NCBI RefSeq assembly: GCF_025195085.2
Contig: NZ_JANAVY020000001.1
Location: 868,001 to 932,000 of the forward strand
DNA from: Vibrio intestinalis
GTDB taxonomy: Bacteria > Pseudomonadota > Gammaproteobacteria > Enterobacterales > Vibrionaceae
Direction of reading: 5' to 3'
Length of the DNA stretch: 64,000 nucleotides
Below the pieces are notes generated by a model, which worked only from the letters and a program-made list of their open reading frames with translations, was not told the DNA's origin and did no database searches. Made by a program: the position numbers and the translations under genes. Position 1 is the stretch's first letter. Each line of letters starts with the position of its first letter. Shown in pieces: positions 1 to 8,665 of the stretch.

Positions 1-580
1 AACCAGCCAAACAGGTAATAATAAACAACCATTCGCTGACTTGTGGAAACGCAGGTTTGATAAGACCAGCGACCGCCATGGCAGAGGCAATCGCGATAAT
101 CTGGCCATTTTGCTTCAAGATATGCAGCCAACCTGACGGCTTCGGCTGAGAAGACTTTTGATTCGGGTCGCTGAAGGTAAAACCAGCATCAAGGATTGCC
201 TGTTCAATGACAGGTGCAATCGCTAAATCATTCGATTTAATCACGAGTTTTTCAGTCGCGAATAATACCTTGGCTTCTAAAATGCCAGAGATTTTCTGCA
301 CCGCAGTTTCAACTTTACGCGCGCAGGCAGGGCAATCCATCCCTTCAATCTTCCAGCTTTGAGTAAATCTTGCAGTATTGGAAAGACCGGAGTCGCTTTC
401 CTCATCGGTTGGGTCAGCATTACTGCTACAGCTCTGAGAGCTACAGCAATCACCGCTTGACGCAGTGGCAGTGGCAGTGGCCATCTTAATCGTGGTGATT
501 TTTGGACTAGCGCAAGAGCCAGCTTGCGCAGGGTTGGCCGCGATTTTATCTGAGCGGCACGCATCATGTTTGGTGCACAT
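1..580 (-). CDS. zntA: Zn(II)/Cd(II)/Pb(II)-exporting P1B-type ATPase, N-terminal part (3' end lies outside the window)
   Basis: The gene starts at 580 and runs off the left edge, so only about 193 N-terminal residues are visible. Residues 1-65 are Cys- and Ser-rich (a CCSSQSCSS stretch). They are followed by a heavy-metal-associated domain with the GMDCPACARKVE metal-binding motif, and then by the first hydrophobic segments. Family knowledge: ZntA-type ATPases export zinc, cadmium and lead across the inner membrane and carry one such HMA domain. The start is supported by AAGGAG about 8 nt upstream. The ZntR-type promoter just upstream favours a Zn/Cd/Pb role over a copper role. The catalytic DKTG and CPC motifs lie outside the window, so substrate assignment rests on the promoter and the N-terminus. 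Confidence 0.85.
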   Translation of the reverse strand, partial: MCTKHDACRSDKIAANPAQAGSCASPKITTIKMATATATASSGDCCSSQSCSSNADPTDEESDSGLSNTARFTQSWKIEGMDCPACARKVETAVQKISGILEAKVLFATEKLVIKSNDLAIAPVIEQAILDAGFTFSDPNQKSSQPKPSGWLHILKQNGQIIAIASAMAVAGLIKPAFPQVSEWLFIITCLAG

Positions 581-609
581 ACGAGAATCTCCTTCCTAGG
601 TACACCAAT

Positions 610-641
610 AGCTTAAACCTTGGATACGACTCCAAGGTCAA
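610..641 (-). promoter_or_regulatory. MerR-family (ZntR-type) promoter/operator of zntA
   Basis: Read on the minus strand: -35 TTGACC (636-641), a 20-bp spacer, and -10 TAAGCT (610-615). The spacer carries the inverted repeat ACCTTGG-N8-CCAAGGT (617-638). An over-long 19-20 bp spacer with a dyad is the hallmark of MerR-family activation, and 20 bp is the E. coli zntA arrangement. The -35 box overlaps the stop codon of the upstream MATE gene. Confidence 0.85.
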
Positions 642-2095
642 GCGGATTTTTCATTGATTTCGCTTGTTACCGCCACTTCATCAATCAACACAGCATCATG
701 ACTGCAAAACGGTTGCGAGTTAACGCAGGTAATCGATGGGTCATCTTCAACGATTGGTAATTCGCTGCCTTCGGTAAGCTGCACAATATGGCGATGTAAT
801 GCCCAAGTGGCGATCAGACCAAACAAAGTGCTGCCTAATGCTTGCCCATAAAGTACCCCTTCAGCACCAAACCATAAAGCGCCAAAGTGAACAAAAGGTA
901 ACGTACCAAGCGTTGCCTTACCCAAGTTCAATGCCGTGGAGTAAAGTGGCTTACCTAAATTGTTGAATGAAGTGTTGGCAACAAACTGCGCGCCATTAAA
1001 CACAAAACTGATCGCCACAAACGTACAGAAGGTCGTAACAATCAGTGCCGCATCGCCCGTCAAACTAAAGCCAATGACTATCCAACCTTGGACAAAATAA
1101 AGAATGATGCAGACCAAAATGGTGTACAGCGTGGTAACGATCAATGAGTTATACAACGTCTCTTTCACTCTATCGTAGCGCTCAGCACCAAAGTTTTGAC
1201 CTATGATCGGCCCAACAGCTCCTGACAAGGCAAAAATCACCGCGAAACAAACTGGCGTAACTCGACCTATCACCGCAAAACCAGCAACAAAGTTCTCACC
1301 AAATTGAGCAATAGACGAGGTAACAATCGCGTTGCCAATTGGAGTGGCGATATTGGTGATAATCGCGGGGATAGCGATGGTCAAAATGGCTTTAAGATTG
1401 TTCGACCAAGCGGAAAACGCAAATGGCGCAACCAACTGATGCACTCGAATTAATGGATAAAGTGAGAAGCCCAATACCGTGAAACGCGCAAACACTGATG
1501 CGATAGCAGCACCTTCCACGTTCCAATCGAAAACAAAGATAAAGATAGGGTCCAATATAGCGTTGACGATGCCGCCCGATAAGGTTGCCCACATTGAGCG
1601 CTTAGCATCCCCTGCTGCACGAAGACCAGCACCTGCGGCCATTGCCAGTGCAAGCACAGGGCCACTTGGCAATAATATTTGTAGGTAAGCTTGAGCGCGC
1701 TCGGCTGCTAAACCTTTTGCCCCGATAGCGGCTAATAGTTCAGGAATATGCCAATACATAACCGCACATACCAAGCTACTAATGAAAAACGCCGTAAACA
1801 TTACGCTAGTGCTGAGTGACCGCGCATGATGGGTTTGCTTAGCACCAATCGCTTTGGAAACCAATGCTCCCATCGCAATCGAAGTACCGATAGAAATCGA
1901 GGTTGAGAAGAAAATCAGCGTACCCGCAAAACCGACGGCAGCCGCGAGTTCCACTTGACCAAGCATACTAATGAACAACATGTCGAGCAGATCGACCACG
2001 AACAAGGCCATTAATCCAACAGACCCCGCACCAGACATCACCAATATATGACGCATGGTTGAACCTTCTAGAAATTTGGCACTTTGATCGCTCAT
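638..2095 (-). CDS. MATE-family multidrug/cation antiporter
   Basis: The 485-residue protein has about 12 hydrophobic segments arranged as two similar halves, the usual MATE size and topology. The N-terminal half has the EL.AA.GFA-type stretch and the second half the matching GQNFGAERYDR-like loop. Family knowledge: MATE proteins (NorM/VmrA types in Vibrio) export cationic drugs using sodium or proton gradients. The polar C-terminal tail of about 45 residues contains two Cys and is longer than in NorM. The start at 2095 has GAAGAG about 6 nt upstream. Its stop codon overlaps the zntA promoter on the same strand. The substrate cannot be inferred. Confidence 0.85.
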   Translation of the reverse strand: MSDQSAKFLEGSTMRHILVMSGAGSVGLMALFVVDLLDMLFISMLGQVELAAAVGFAGTLIFFSTSISIGTSIAMGALVSKAIGAKQTHHARSLSTSVMFTAFFISSLVCAVMYWHIPELLAAIGAKGLAAERAQAYLQILLPSGPVLALAMAAGAGLRAAGDAKRSMWATLSGGIVNAILDPIFIFVFDWNVEGAAIASVFARFTVLGFSLYPLIRVHQLVAPFAFSAWSNNLKAILTIAIPAIITNIATPIGNAIVTSSIAQFGENFVAGFAVIGRVTPVCFAVIFALSGAVGPIIGQNFGAERYDRVKETLYNSLIVTTLYTILVCIILYFVQGWIVIGFSLTGDAALIVTTFCTFVAISFVFNGAQFVANTSFNNLGKPLYSTALNLGKATLGTLPFVHFGALWFGAEGVLYGQALGSTLFGLIATWALHRHIVQLTEGSELPIVEDDPSITCVNSQPFCSHDAVLIDEVAVTSEINEKSA

Positions 2096-2124
2096 GTTAT
2101 TCTCTTCATTAGCCTTAAAACTGA

Positions 2125-2147
2125 AAAAGGCGCTTTGCGCGCCTTTT
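2125..2147 (-). terminator. Rho-independent terminator after the CBS gene
   Basis: A perfect 9-bp inverted repeat, AAAAGGCGC/GCGCCTTTT, with a 5-nt loop ends in a T-run on the minus strand, just past the stop of the CBS-domain gene at 2162. Confidence 0.8.
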
Positions 2148-2161
2148 ATCCGTACCCCATT

Positions 2162-2578
2162 CTACACTGGATGCTTAAAACACGCATCGATGTTTTTCGC
2201 TATCGCTCGAAGTACATCTTTACGAGTAATAATACCGACCAACCGTCCATTATCGATAACGGGGTAAACTTTAGGCTTACCTATCTTCATCATTTCCGCT
2301 AACTCGATAATGTTCATATCTGGCGATACTGAAAGCACTTCTGGGTGCATACAATCACTGACGATATGCGTATCTTGGCAGAAGTAACTCACTTTGATCA
2401 ATTTTTCTAACAAGTCTTGTCCTGACAAAAAGCCAATCACTTCTTCTTTTTCATTGATGACTGGACCACCAAGATAATCAGATCCCATCACTTTATCTAA
2501 AGCTGCACTTAGCGACATTTCTGGTTTAAACGTCACCGCTTGCAGTGTCATATAATCTCTTACTTTTAGCGATTCCAT
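2162..2578 (-). CDS. Tandem CBS-domain protein (138 aa)
   Basis: The small protein is built of two CBS repeats (about residues 8-60 and 75-130), each with the GGPVINEKEEVIGFLS- or YPVIDNGRLVGIITRKD-type signature. Family knowledge: stand-alone CBS pairs bind adenine nucleotides and act as sensors or regulators, but the partner is unknown here. The start at 2578 (MESLKVRDYM) was chosen over an upstream in-frame ATG at 2617 because GGAGACC lies about 4 nt before it. It is separated from the MATE gene and the moa operon by terminators, so it is probably monocistronic. Confidence 0.85.
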   Translation of the reverse strand: MESLKVRDYMTLQAVTFKPEMSLSAALDKVMGSDYLGGPVINEKEEVIGFLSGQDLLEKLIKVSYFCQDTHIVSDCMHPEVLSVSPDMNIIELAEMMKIGKPKVYPVIDNGRLVGIITRKDVLRAIAKNIDACFKHPV

Positions 2579-2763
2579 GTTGGTCTCCTTATGTACAACC
2601 GACATTGCATTATTCAAACAATACTGAGAGATTTGTCTCTTAAACTAAGTGTCGTCTAATTTCTTGATTTTACTAAATGGGAAGCGACAATTTTTCTAAT
2701 AGGCAAAATCTATCGCTATTGCTGAGAGCGTATAAATCGGTATAAGCAGCGCCGCGTTCAGAT

Positions 2764-2796
2764 AAAAAAACGGCCCCCAGATTACTCTGGTGGCCG
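2764..2796 (-). terminator. Terminator of the moa operon
   Basis: An interrupted 11-bp stem (CGGCC.CCAGA / TCTGG.GGCCG) with loop TTAC is followed on the minus strand by seven T residues. It lies 25 nt past the moaE stop. Confidence 0.85.
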
Positions 2797-2821
2797 CTTA
2801 AAAATCGTTTAAGTTACGAAG

Positions 2822-3277
2822 CTATTGTTGCCAGCGCTCTGCCGCTTTGGCATCTGAATCACGCGAGTCGACCCAGCGTGTTGACTCTGTCGTGCGCTCT
2901 TTCTTCCAAAACGGAGCTTTGGTCTTTAGATAGTCCATCACAAACTCACACGCTTCAAATGCAGCGCCGCGGTGTGCACTTGCCACACCCACGAATACAA
3001 TTTGATCACCGATATCTAAATCACCAACGCGATGAATCACGCGTACGCCCTGCAGTGGCCAACGCTTTTCAGCTGCATCACAGATTTCCGCCAGAGCTTT
3101 TTCCGTCATCCCCGGGTAATGCTCCAGTGACAAGCCTGTGACATTATCACCAAGGTTCATGTCTCTAACTTTGCCAACAAAAGTAACCACTGCGCCTGAT
3201 GCACTGCCTTGCGCCAGTTGCTGATATTCAGCACCAACATCAAAATCTTCAACCATTACCGCTACGCGAGAGTCCAT
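2822..3277 (-). CDS. moaE: Molybdopterin synthase catalytic subunit MoaE
   Basis: The 151-residue protein is the large subunit of molybdopterin synthase, which transfers sulfur from the MoaD thiocarboxylate to cyclic pyranopterin monophosphate in the cytoplasm. Visible family features are the LEHYPGMTEKAL segment, RVGDL.IGD..VFVGVAS.HR in the middle and the KTKAPFWKKE active-site region, with the Lys residues expected for catalysis. The length matches the E. coli enzyme (150 aa). It is last in moaABCDE, one base after the moaD stop region, with GGAGG 5 nt before its ATG. A terminator follows. Confidence 0.96.
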   Translation of the reverse strand: MDSRVAVMVEDFDVGAEYQQLAQGSASGAVVTFVGKVRDMNLGDNVTGLSLEHYPGMTEKALAEICDAAEKRWPLQGVRVIHRVGDLDIGDQIVFVGVASAHRGAAFEACEFVMDYLKTKAPFWKKERTTESTRWVDSRDSDAKAAERWQQ

Positions 3278-3278
3278 A

Positions 3279-3524
3279 TTAGCCTCCGGTTACGGGTGGG
3301 AAGAAAGCGACTTCATCGCCTTGTGTTACCGGATGATCCAGCGGCACAATAGATTGATTCACAGCAGCAAGTAGCTTACCCGGCTCTAGTGCCAAATCCC
3401 ACTTACCCTCTTGTTGAGACAAATGAGCGCGAATCTGTTCTACCGTTGTAAACTCTTGTGTCAGCTCTAGCTCATCAATCCCAACCAGTTCGCGAGTTTG
3501 GGCGAAGAATAAAACTTTAATCAT
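3279..3524 (-). CDS. moaD: Molybdopterin synthase sulfur carrier subunit MoaD
   Basis: The 81-residue ubiquitin-fold protein ends in the diagnostic PPVTGG. The terminal Gly-Gly is adenylated by MoeB and converted to a thiocarboxylate. The start codon overlaps the moaC stop as ATGA, so the two are translationally coupled, and moaE follows at once. Length and the C-terminal di-glycine are canonical, with nothing unusual. Confidence 0.96.
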   Translation of the reverse strand: MIKVLFFAQTRELVGIDELELTQEFTTVEQIRAHLSQQEGKWDLALEPGKLLAAVNQSIVPLDHPVTQGDEVAFFPPVTGG

Positions 3525-4000
3525 GCTTCCACCTTAAAGTGACCCGACTTACCACCGGTTTTCTCTAGTAAGCGAACTTGGCCAATTACCATATCTTTTT
3601 GCACTGCTTTACACATGTCGTAAATGGTCAAAGCCGCCACTGACGCCGCAGTTAACGCTTCCATCTCAACGCCAGTTTTACCCGCAAGCTTACAAACAGA
3701 TTCAATACGAACCATGTTTTCAGCTTCAATGGCTTCGAGCTGAACTTCTACTTTCGACAAAAGCAGAGGATGGCACAGTGGGATCAAATCCCAAGTTTTC
3801 TTAGCCGCTTGGATACCAGCAATACGTGCGGTCGCGAATACATCACCTTTATGATGCTGACCAGAAGTAATCAGGTTTAGCGTTTCAGGCGCCATGTGCA
3901 CAAAAGCTTCAGCGCGCGCTTCACGCACAGTTTCAGCCTTAGCTGACACATCAACCATGTTTGCTTCGCCAGAGGCATTAATATGAGTAAATTGGCTCAT
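3521..4000 (-). CDS. moaC: Cyclic pyranopterin monophosphate synthase MoaC
   Basis: This 159-residue enzyme acts with MoaA. It converts the 3',8-cyclo-GTP made by MoaA into cyclic pyranopterin monophosphate. Family motifs are visible: MVDVSAK near residue 15, [27 protein letters not shown], and [25 protein letters not shown] with the conserved Lys/Asp/Met active-site residues. The length equals E. coli MoaC (161 aa). It lies 12 bp downstream of moaB and overlaps moaD by 4 nt. Confidence 0.97.
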   Translation of the reverse strand: MSQFTHINASGEANMVDVSAKAETVREARAEAFVHMAPETLNLITSGQHHKGDVFATARIAGIQAAKKTWDLIPLCHPLLLSKVEVQLEAIEAENMVRIESVCKLAGKTGVEMEALTAASVAALTIYDMCKAVQKDMVIGQVRLLEKTGGKSGHFKVEA

Positions 4001-4012
4001 GCACCCTCCAAC

Positions 4013-4525
4013 TTAAATCGCTAGATGCGGCATAAAGTTACAAGGGCGGTGGCTTGCATCAAGCTGCTGCTTAATGATTTTCGTCCAACCTGTACGGCAT
4101 GCACCGGTTGAGCCCGGCATAGCAAAAATTACTGTGTGGTTAGCAAAGCCTGCAATCGCGCGAGATTGAATCGTTGATGTACCGATTTCTTCATAAGAAA
4201 CCATACGGAACAACTCACCAAAGCCTTCAACTTCTTTGTCAAACAGCGGCTTAAGTGCTTCAGGAGTACTATCACGTGAAGTAAAGCCTGTACCACCAGT
4301 AATCATTATCGCTTGAACGTTTTCATCAGCGATCCATTGAGACACAATCGCACGGATTTTGTACATGTCATCAATTACGATCTGCTTGTCTACTACGTTA
4401 TGGCCTGCACCTTTTGCCTGTTCAGCTAAGTAGCCGCCTGAAGTGTCATTTTCTTCTGTACGTGTATCTGAAACGGTTAGAACTGCGATGTTTGCTGGTT
4501 GGAACTTGCTCTCTGCATGACCCAT
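4013..4525 (-). CDS. moaB: Molybdenum cofactor biosynthesis protein MoaB
   Basis: The 170-residue protein of the MoaB/MogA family has the TVSDTRT...DTSG N-terminal motif and the TGGTGFTSRDSTPEAL molybdopterin-binding loop. Family knowledge: MogA adenylylates molybdopterin. MoaB is a homologue whose role is less settled in enterobacteria, where it appears partly redundant. It is second in the moa operon, about 70 nt after moaA, in the same order as E. coli moaABCDE. Confidence 0.95.
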   Translation of the reverse strand: MGHAESKFQPANIAVLTVSDTRTEENDTSGGYLAEQAKGAGHNVVDKQIVIDDMYKIRAIVSQWIADENVQAIMITGGTGFTSRDSTPEALKPLFDKEVEGFGELFRMVSYEEIGTSTIQSRAIAGFANHTVIFAMPGSTGACRTGWTKIIKQQLDASHRPCNFMPHLAI

Positions 4526-4595
4526 GTGCTCACCTACCTATTATGATATTTATTATTGGCCAGTCATCTGGCTCAAATGATTTGGGATTGTAAAA

Positions 4596-5585
4596 TTAGC
4601 CGCCAATCGACGCCAAGTGAGGCGTCATACCGGCATTACCATCATGAAGGAAATGGCTTACCGATTTGGTTTGCAGCTGATCTTGAATTCGTTGAATCAA
4701 TTGTGGCTCTTGGCTGTCGTGTTCGAGCAAATCGCGCAGCTCAACACCGTGGTCACCAAACAAGCATAAATGAAGCTTACCAAGTGCAGAAACACGCAGT
4801 CGGTTACAGCTCTCACAAAAGCCTTTTTCATACGGCATAATCAGGCCAATTTCGCCTTCATAATCCGGATGAAAATAGACTTGAGCAGGACCATCGTTCT
4901 TTTCACGAACTTTGAGTAACCAACCTTGCGCCATCAATTGGTTGCGAATCGCAACACCTGACACATGGTGCTCTTTAAACAGATCATCCATCTCGCCCGT
5001 TTGCATTAATTCAATAAAACGCAATTGAATAGGACGGTGTTTGATCCACTCTAAGAACTGCGGCAATTGATGCGCATTGAAGTGCTTCATCAATACCACG
5101 TTCACTTTGACTTGCTTATAGCCAACCTCAAATGCGCGGTCGATGCCCGCCATCACTTGATTGAATTTGTTCTCACCCGTGATTTGGTGGAAAAGGCGTG
5201 GGTCAAGACTATCGACACTGACATTTATATGAGTAAGACCTGCTTGCTGCCACTCAGCAACTTGCTTTTCCATGCGATAACCATTGGTGGTTGTCGCAAC
5301 TTTGCGGATACCATCGGTATTGGCTACCGTGGCAATAATGTCAGTAAAGTCTTTGCGTAAACTCGGCTCACCACCAGTAATACGCACTTTAGACGTACCA
5401 CAATCTGCAAACGCTCTTACGACACGTTTGATCTCTGGTAGGGTTAAAAAAGACGAGTTTTTCTGCCCCGAAGGCTTATAGCCATCAGGTAAACAATAGG
5501 TACATTTGAAGTTACAAACGTCTGTAACAGAGAGACGCAAGTAATAAAACTTGCGATGAAATTTATCTTCTAATTGTTGCGCCAC
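4596..5585 (-). CDS. moaA: GTP 3',8-cyclase MoaA (radical SAM)
   Basis: MoaA catalyses the first step of molybdenum cofactor synthesis, cyclising GTP by radical chemistry. The N-terminal CNFKCTYC motif supplies Cys24, Cys28 and Cys31 for the SAM cluster. A C-terminal FCESCNRLR...LHLC motif supplies the substrate-binding cluster, and the protein ends in the functional GG. The GTG at 5585 is chosen over an in-frame TTG at 5600 because it gives 329 aa (the E. coli length), an N-terminus aligned with E. coli MoaA, and a GGAAAGG site 6 nt upstream. The structured leader upstream suggests riboswitch control. Confidence 0.96.
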   Translation of the reverse strand: MAQQLEDKFHRKFYYLRLSVTDVCNFKCTYCLPDGYKPSGQKNSSFLTLPEIKRVVRAFADCGTSKVRITGGEPSLRKDFTDIIATVANTDGIRKVATTTNGYRMEKQVAEWQQAGLTHINVSVDSLDPRLFHQITGENKFNQVMAGIDRAFEVGYKQVKVNVVLMKHFNAHQLPQFLEWIKHRPIQLRFIELMQTGEMDDLFKEHHVSGVAIRNQLMAQGWLLKVREKNDGPAQVYFHPDYEGEIGLIMPYEKGFCESCNRLRVSALGKLHLCLFGDHGVELRDLLEHDSQEPQLIQRIQDQLQTKSVSHFLHDGNAGMTPHLASIGG

Positions 5586-5602
5586 GGAACACCTTTCCAA
5601 AC

Positions 5603-5720
5603 ACGGGAGGCATAATCATTTCCAATTATGCCCTTGTGACAACTTGTCACTGGCTTTATGCGCTTATTCATGGGAACTTAGCGAATAGAGCTCGGAGTTA
5701 TGGCAACTGTTGCAATCAAC
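5603..5720 (-). ncRNA. Candidate Moco (molybdenum cofactor) riboswitch in the moaA leader
   Basis: Read on the minus strand, the leader holds an ACTCCGAG element, a stem CGCT/AGCG, a hairpin GTGAC-AAGTT-GTCAC (5636-5650), then ACAAGGGC and an 8-bp hairpin GGCATAAT/ATTATGCC (5609-5632). This runs straight into CTCCC and the moaA ribosome binding site. Paired AAGGGC and GCCTCC elements just before moaA resemble the Moco RNA motif as I remember it; the exact fold was not computed. A further inverted repeat, ACTGTTG/CAACAGT (5706-5750), lies upstream. Confidence 0.6.
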
Positions 5721-5901
5721 GAATGGGATAAACCCTTCAGAATCAACAGTAGCTGACCGATAAAATACTTAATAATTGTAAGTGATTCCACCCTCTAGGC
5801 GAAAAAATCGTGCTTTGGGCGCAAATTACCTACTATTGAGTACCAGTAGTAAATGGATTAACTTAAATTGTAGATGGATATGACAAAATAAGAAAAAACT
5901 A

Positions 5902-6789
5902 ATGAGTGTATATCGTAAAAACAAAGTGGTCGCGATCGGTGGCGGCCACGGTCTTGGACGCATGCTTGCTGCGCTAAAAGATTTCTCTAGCAATGCGACT
6001 GGTATTGTCACCACCACAGATAACGGTGGCTCAACGGGTCGTATTCGTCACTGCCAAGGCGGCATCGCATGGGGTGATACTCGTAATTGCGTTAACCAGC
6101 TCATCACGGAGCCTTCCATCAGTTCAATGATGTTTGAATACCGCTTTAAAGGCGCAGGCGAGCTCGATGGCCATAACCTTGGTAACTTGATGCTAACCGC
6201 ACTAGATAACTTATCCGTTCGACCATTGGATGCGATTAATCTGATTCGCAACATGCTTAAGGTCGATGTCAATATCGTGCCTATGTCGGAGCACCCATCG
6301 GATTTAAGAGCGCTCTCTAAAGAAGGCAAATGGGTGACCGGAGAGACTAGCGTCGATGAGATGACACAAGATTTATTGCGTCTAGACCTTGAGCCAGAAG
6401 TTCCTGCTACCAAAGAAGGTGTCATGGCCATTGAGCAAGCCGATATGATCATTCTCGGCCCGGGCAGCTTTTTGACCAGTGTGATGCCACCGCTTCTACT
6501 ACCAGAAGTCGGCCGTGCAATCTGCAATAATGCAACCGCGCAATTGGTGTTTGTCGAAAACCTATCGCCTGAATACGGGCCTGCGGGTCGAATGACGTTA
6601 CGAGAAAAACTAGAGTGGTGTGAGCGCGCGTGCTACGGCCGGAAACTAGATGTGGTATTGGGTGATACTCCACACCCTGAACTGCAAGAGTGGAACTGTA
6701 CCACCACTGAACTGGCATCACCCAACCGAGATTGGCGTCACGACCGCGATAAACTGCATCAAGCTATCATCGATTTATTGGCTGAGTAA
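5902..6789 (+). CDS. yvcK: YvcK/CofD-like protein (UDP-GlcNAc-binding family)
   Basis: The 295-residue protein has an N-terminal GGGHGLGRML nucleotide-sugar-binding loop, a TDNGGSTGRIR motif around residue 40, and GDTRNC, HNLGNL and LGPGSFLTS motifs typical of the CofD/YvcK fold. Family knowledge: YvcK of Bacillus binds UDP-GlcNAc and is needed for growth on gluconeogenic carbon and for cell shape; E. coli YbhK also sits beside moaA. The gene is divergent from moaA. Its 3' end overlaps the 3' end of luxU by 15 nt, tail to tail. The ribosome binding site is weak. The role in Vibrio is inferred. Confidence 0.88.
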   Translation: MSVYRKNKVVAIGGGHGLGRMLAALKDFSSNATGIVTTTDNGGSTGRIRHCQGGIAWGDTRNCVNQLITEPSISSMMFEYRFKGAGELDGHNLGNLMLTALDNLSVRPLDAINLIRNMLKVDVNIVPMSEHPSDLRALSKEGKWVTGETSVDEMTQDLLRLDLEPEVPATKEGVMAIEQADMIILGPGSFLTSVMPPLLLPEVGRAICNNATAQLVFVENLSPEYGPAGRMTLREKLEWCERACYGRKLDVVLGDTPHPELQEWNCTTTELASPNRDWRHDRDKLHQAIIDLLAE

Positions 6790-7113
6790 ATCTTTATATC
6801 GCTGCTCTGTCTCATTGAGCAGCGACAACATTTGTTGCTTATGCTGATCGGCATTGAGCACTTCACCCGACTTCCCCGCAGCGTCATATTCATTGGCTAA
6901 TGCGCACAAGGCTTCAGCGCCAAAGCTAGCCGCACTACTTTTCAGCGCATGGCTTATCTCACGCAAGTAAGCATCTTGGTTTGATGAACATTGTTGCAAA
7001 TTAGCAATGTATTGGGCCAATTCACCCAAGAAAATCTCTAATAAAACCGGCACATTATCTGCGCCTATTTCACTGCCCAATTGTTCTACTTTGACTGAAT
7101 TTAGTACTTCCAT
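6775..7113 (-). CDS. luxU: Phosphorelay protein LuxU (quorum-sensing HPt)
   Basis: LuxU passes phosphate from the hybrid quorum-sensing kinases (LuxN/LuxQ/CqsS types) to LuxO. The protein is one HPt four-helix domain with the ISHALKSSAASFGA motif. Its phospho-His is residue 55 from the chosen start, equivalent to His58 of V. harveyi. An upstream in-frame ATG at 7143 would overlap luxO, but the 7113 start gives 112 aa and aligns with the known LuxU N-terminus. It lies 5 nt after the luxO stop, so the two are co-transcribed. The C-terminal codons overlap the convergent yvcK 3' end. Confidence 0.93.
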   Translation of the reverse strand: MEVLNSVKVEQLGSEIGADNVPVLLEIFLGELAQYIANLQQCSSNQDAYLREISHALKSSAASFGAEALCALANEYDAAGKSGEVLNADQHKQQMLSLLNETEQRYKDLLSQ

Positions 7114-7118
7114 AGCTG

Positions 7119-8513
7119 TTACTGAGTTTCCTTTGCATTCCATGCTTGTAACTTACGATATAAGGTTGATGGACTCACATCTAAATAACCGGCCGCTTTC
7201 GGGATATTGCCATCACACGCTTTAATCGCCTGTTCTATCGCATTTTTTTCCGTCACCCAAAGAGGATAAATATCGTGCACCGACAGAATACCACTCTCTT
7301 GAATAGTGGCTGTGATCGGATTATCACTCGGCTGATTTAGTGGTGGCGGCAACATATCAAGTTGAATTTCTTTGCCTTTGTTCAATACAACCACGTTACG
7401 TAATACGTTTTGCAATTGTCGAACATTACCTGGCCACTCATAACGAGCAAAGCGTTCTACAACATCAGGGGCAAGCCTTACAAAGTCTTTGCCTTCCTCT
7501 TTGGACATAAATCCTAGCAAGGAGTATGCAATTTCAATGACATCTTCACCGCGTTCACGCAAAGGCGGTAAATGAAGCGGGATAACATACAAGCGATAAT
7601 ACAAATCTTCACGGAATCGCCCTTCCTGAACTTCCTTCCATGGGTCACGGTTGGTCGCACAAACAAAGCGAACGTCTACACTCTTCATTTTTGAAGAGCC
7701 TACCTTTTGGAAGGTACCGGTTTGGATGAATCGCAACAGTTTAGTTTGCAAGTCTAAATCCATTTCACACAGCTCATCGAGGAACAGAGTACCACCATCT
7801 GCGAGCTCTGCCGCCCCTTGCCTGTCAGTCGCTGCGCCAGTAAACGCGCCTTTTACGTGACCAAACAACTCACTCTCAATCAAGTCTTTAGGGATGGCTG
7901 CACAGTTAATCGCAATAAACGGTTTATCCCCGCGCTTACTCGCCGCGTGAATGGCCTCTGCACACACTTCTTTACCCGTACCACTCTCGCCGGTGATAAA
8001 AATACTCGCTTTACTTGCAGCTGCGGAGTCAATGGTGCGATAGACCGCTTGCATGGTGTGGCTACTACCGATAAACTCTTGATAACTTTGGTTACCGGGG
8101 TTATCTGCTTCATTCTTTAATTTGGTGGCTTTACGTATAGCGTTATTGACTGTGACACGCAGTCGGTCAGCCTCACACGGCTTAATTAGAAAGTCCTGCG
8201 CACCATGACGCATCGCTTCTACCGCAGTATCAATCGAGCCATGAGCAGTCATAAAAATGACTGGAACATCAGGGCGTTGCTGCTTCACAGAGTGCAACAC
8301 ATCCATACCGGTCATATCAGGGAGGCGTAAATCGAGTAAGATCAGATCAGGCGTGCGAAAACTTAAGCTTTCAATGGCTTCTCTACCAGTACCCACTATG
8401 TTGATATCGATACCTAAAGGCGTCAGATAGGAACGATACAGCGCCGCGACGGAGACGGTATCTTCCACCATTAAAAGGTACTTGGACTTTTGAGTTTCAT
8501 TATTATGTTGCAT
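7119..8513 (-). CDS. luxO: Quorum-sensing response regulator LuxO (sigma-54 activator)
   Basis: The 464-residue NtrC-class regulator has a receiver domain (about 12-125) with the phospho-acceptor Asp61 in [10 protein letters not shown]. Its AAA+ domain (about 150-380) has Walker A GESGTGKE, the sigma-54-contacting GAFTGA loop and Walker [11 protein letters not shown] Fis-type helix-turn-helix lies at the C-terminus. Family knowledge: at low cell density LuxO-P activates the qrr small RNAs, which repress the master regulator LuxR/HapR. The organisation luxOU with divergent qrr1 is the standard Vibrio one. Its own promoter region overlaps the LuxO sites, so autorepression is likely. Confidence 0.97.
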   Translation of the reverse strand: MQHNNETQKSKYLLMVEDTVSVAALYRSYLTPLGIDINIVGTGREAIESLSFRTPDLILLDLRLPDMTGMDVLHSVKQQRPDVPVIFMTAHGSIDTAVEAMRHGAQDFLIKPCEADRLRVTVNNAIRKATKLKNEADNPGNQSYQEFIGSSHTMQAVYRTIDSAAASKASIFITGESGTGKEVCAEAIHAASKRGDKPFIAINCAAIPKDLIESELFGHVKGAFTGAATDRQGAAELADGGTLFLDELCEMDLDLQTKLLRFIQTGTFQKVGSSKMKSVDVRFVCATNRDPWKEVQEGRFREDLYYRLYVIPLHLPPLRERGEDVIEIAYSLLGFMSKEEGKDFVRLAPDVVERFARYEWPGNVRQLQNVLRNVVVLNKGKEIQLDMLPPPLNQPSDNPITATIQESGILSVHDIYPLWVTEKNAIEQAIKACDGNIPKAAGYLDVSPSTLYRKLQAWNAKETQ

Positions 8514-8535
8514 AACCTAGCCAATGATTAAACGT

Positions 8536-8579
8536 TTGCAATTTGTTTAAATCATTGCATTGCGCATTGCAATTTGCAA
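8536..8579 (+). promoter_or_regulatory. LuxO-binding sites upstream of qrr1
   Basis: A perfect TTGCA-ATT-TGCAA dyad lies at 8567-8579, matching the published LuxO consensus TTGCAN3TGCAA. Two weaker half-site matches lie at 8536-8548 (TTGCAATTTGTTT) and 8555-8567 (TTGCATTGCGCAT). They sit about 60-110 bp before the sigma-54 promoter, a normal enhancer distance. Confidence 0.85.
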
Positions 8580-8639
8580 ATAAAACTCTGTAAAAGAAAG
8601 TAATCGGCTGAAATTGGCCAGCAAAATCACATCTAAAAC

Positions 8640-8654
8640 TGGCACGAATGATGC
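8640..8654 (+). promoter_or_regulatory. Sigma-54 promoter of qrr1
   Basis: TGGCAC-GAATG-ATGC matches the -24/-12 consensus (TGGCAC-N5-TTGC) except for one base. The -12 C at 8654 predicts a start at about 8666, exactly where the Qrr sequence begins. Confidence 0.88.
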
Positions 8655-8665
8655 TATATGTATAT

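Noticed and set aside
2084-2302. Plus-strand 72-aa frame at the MATE/CBS junction
   Set aside because: It spans a terminator and the antisense of the CBS gene, with no ribosome binding site.
7818-8120. Frames antisense to luxO
   Set aside because: They are shadows of a well-conserved AAA+ coding region.
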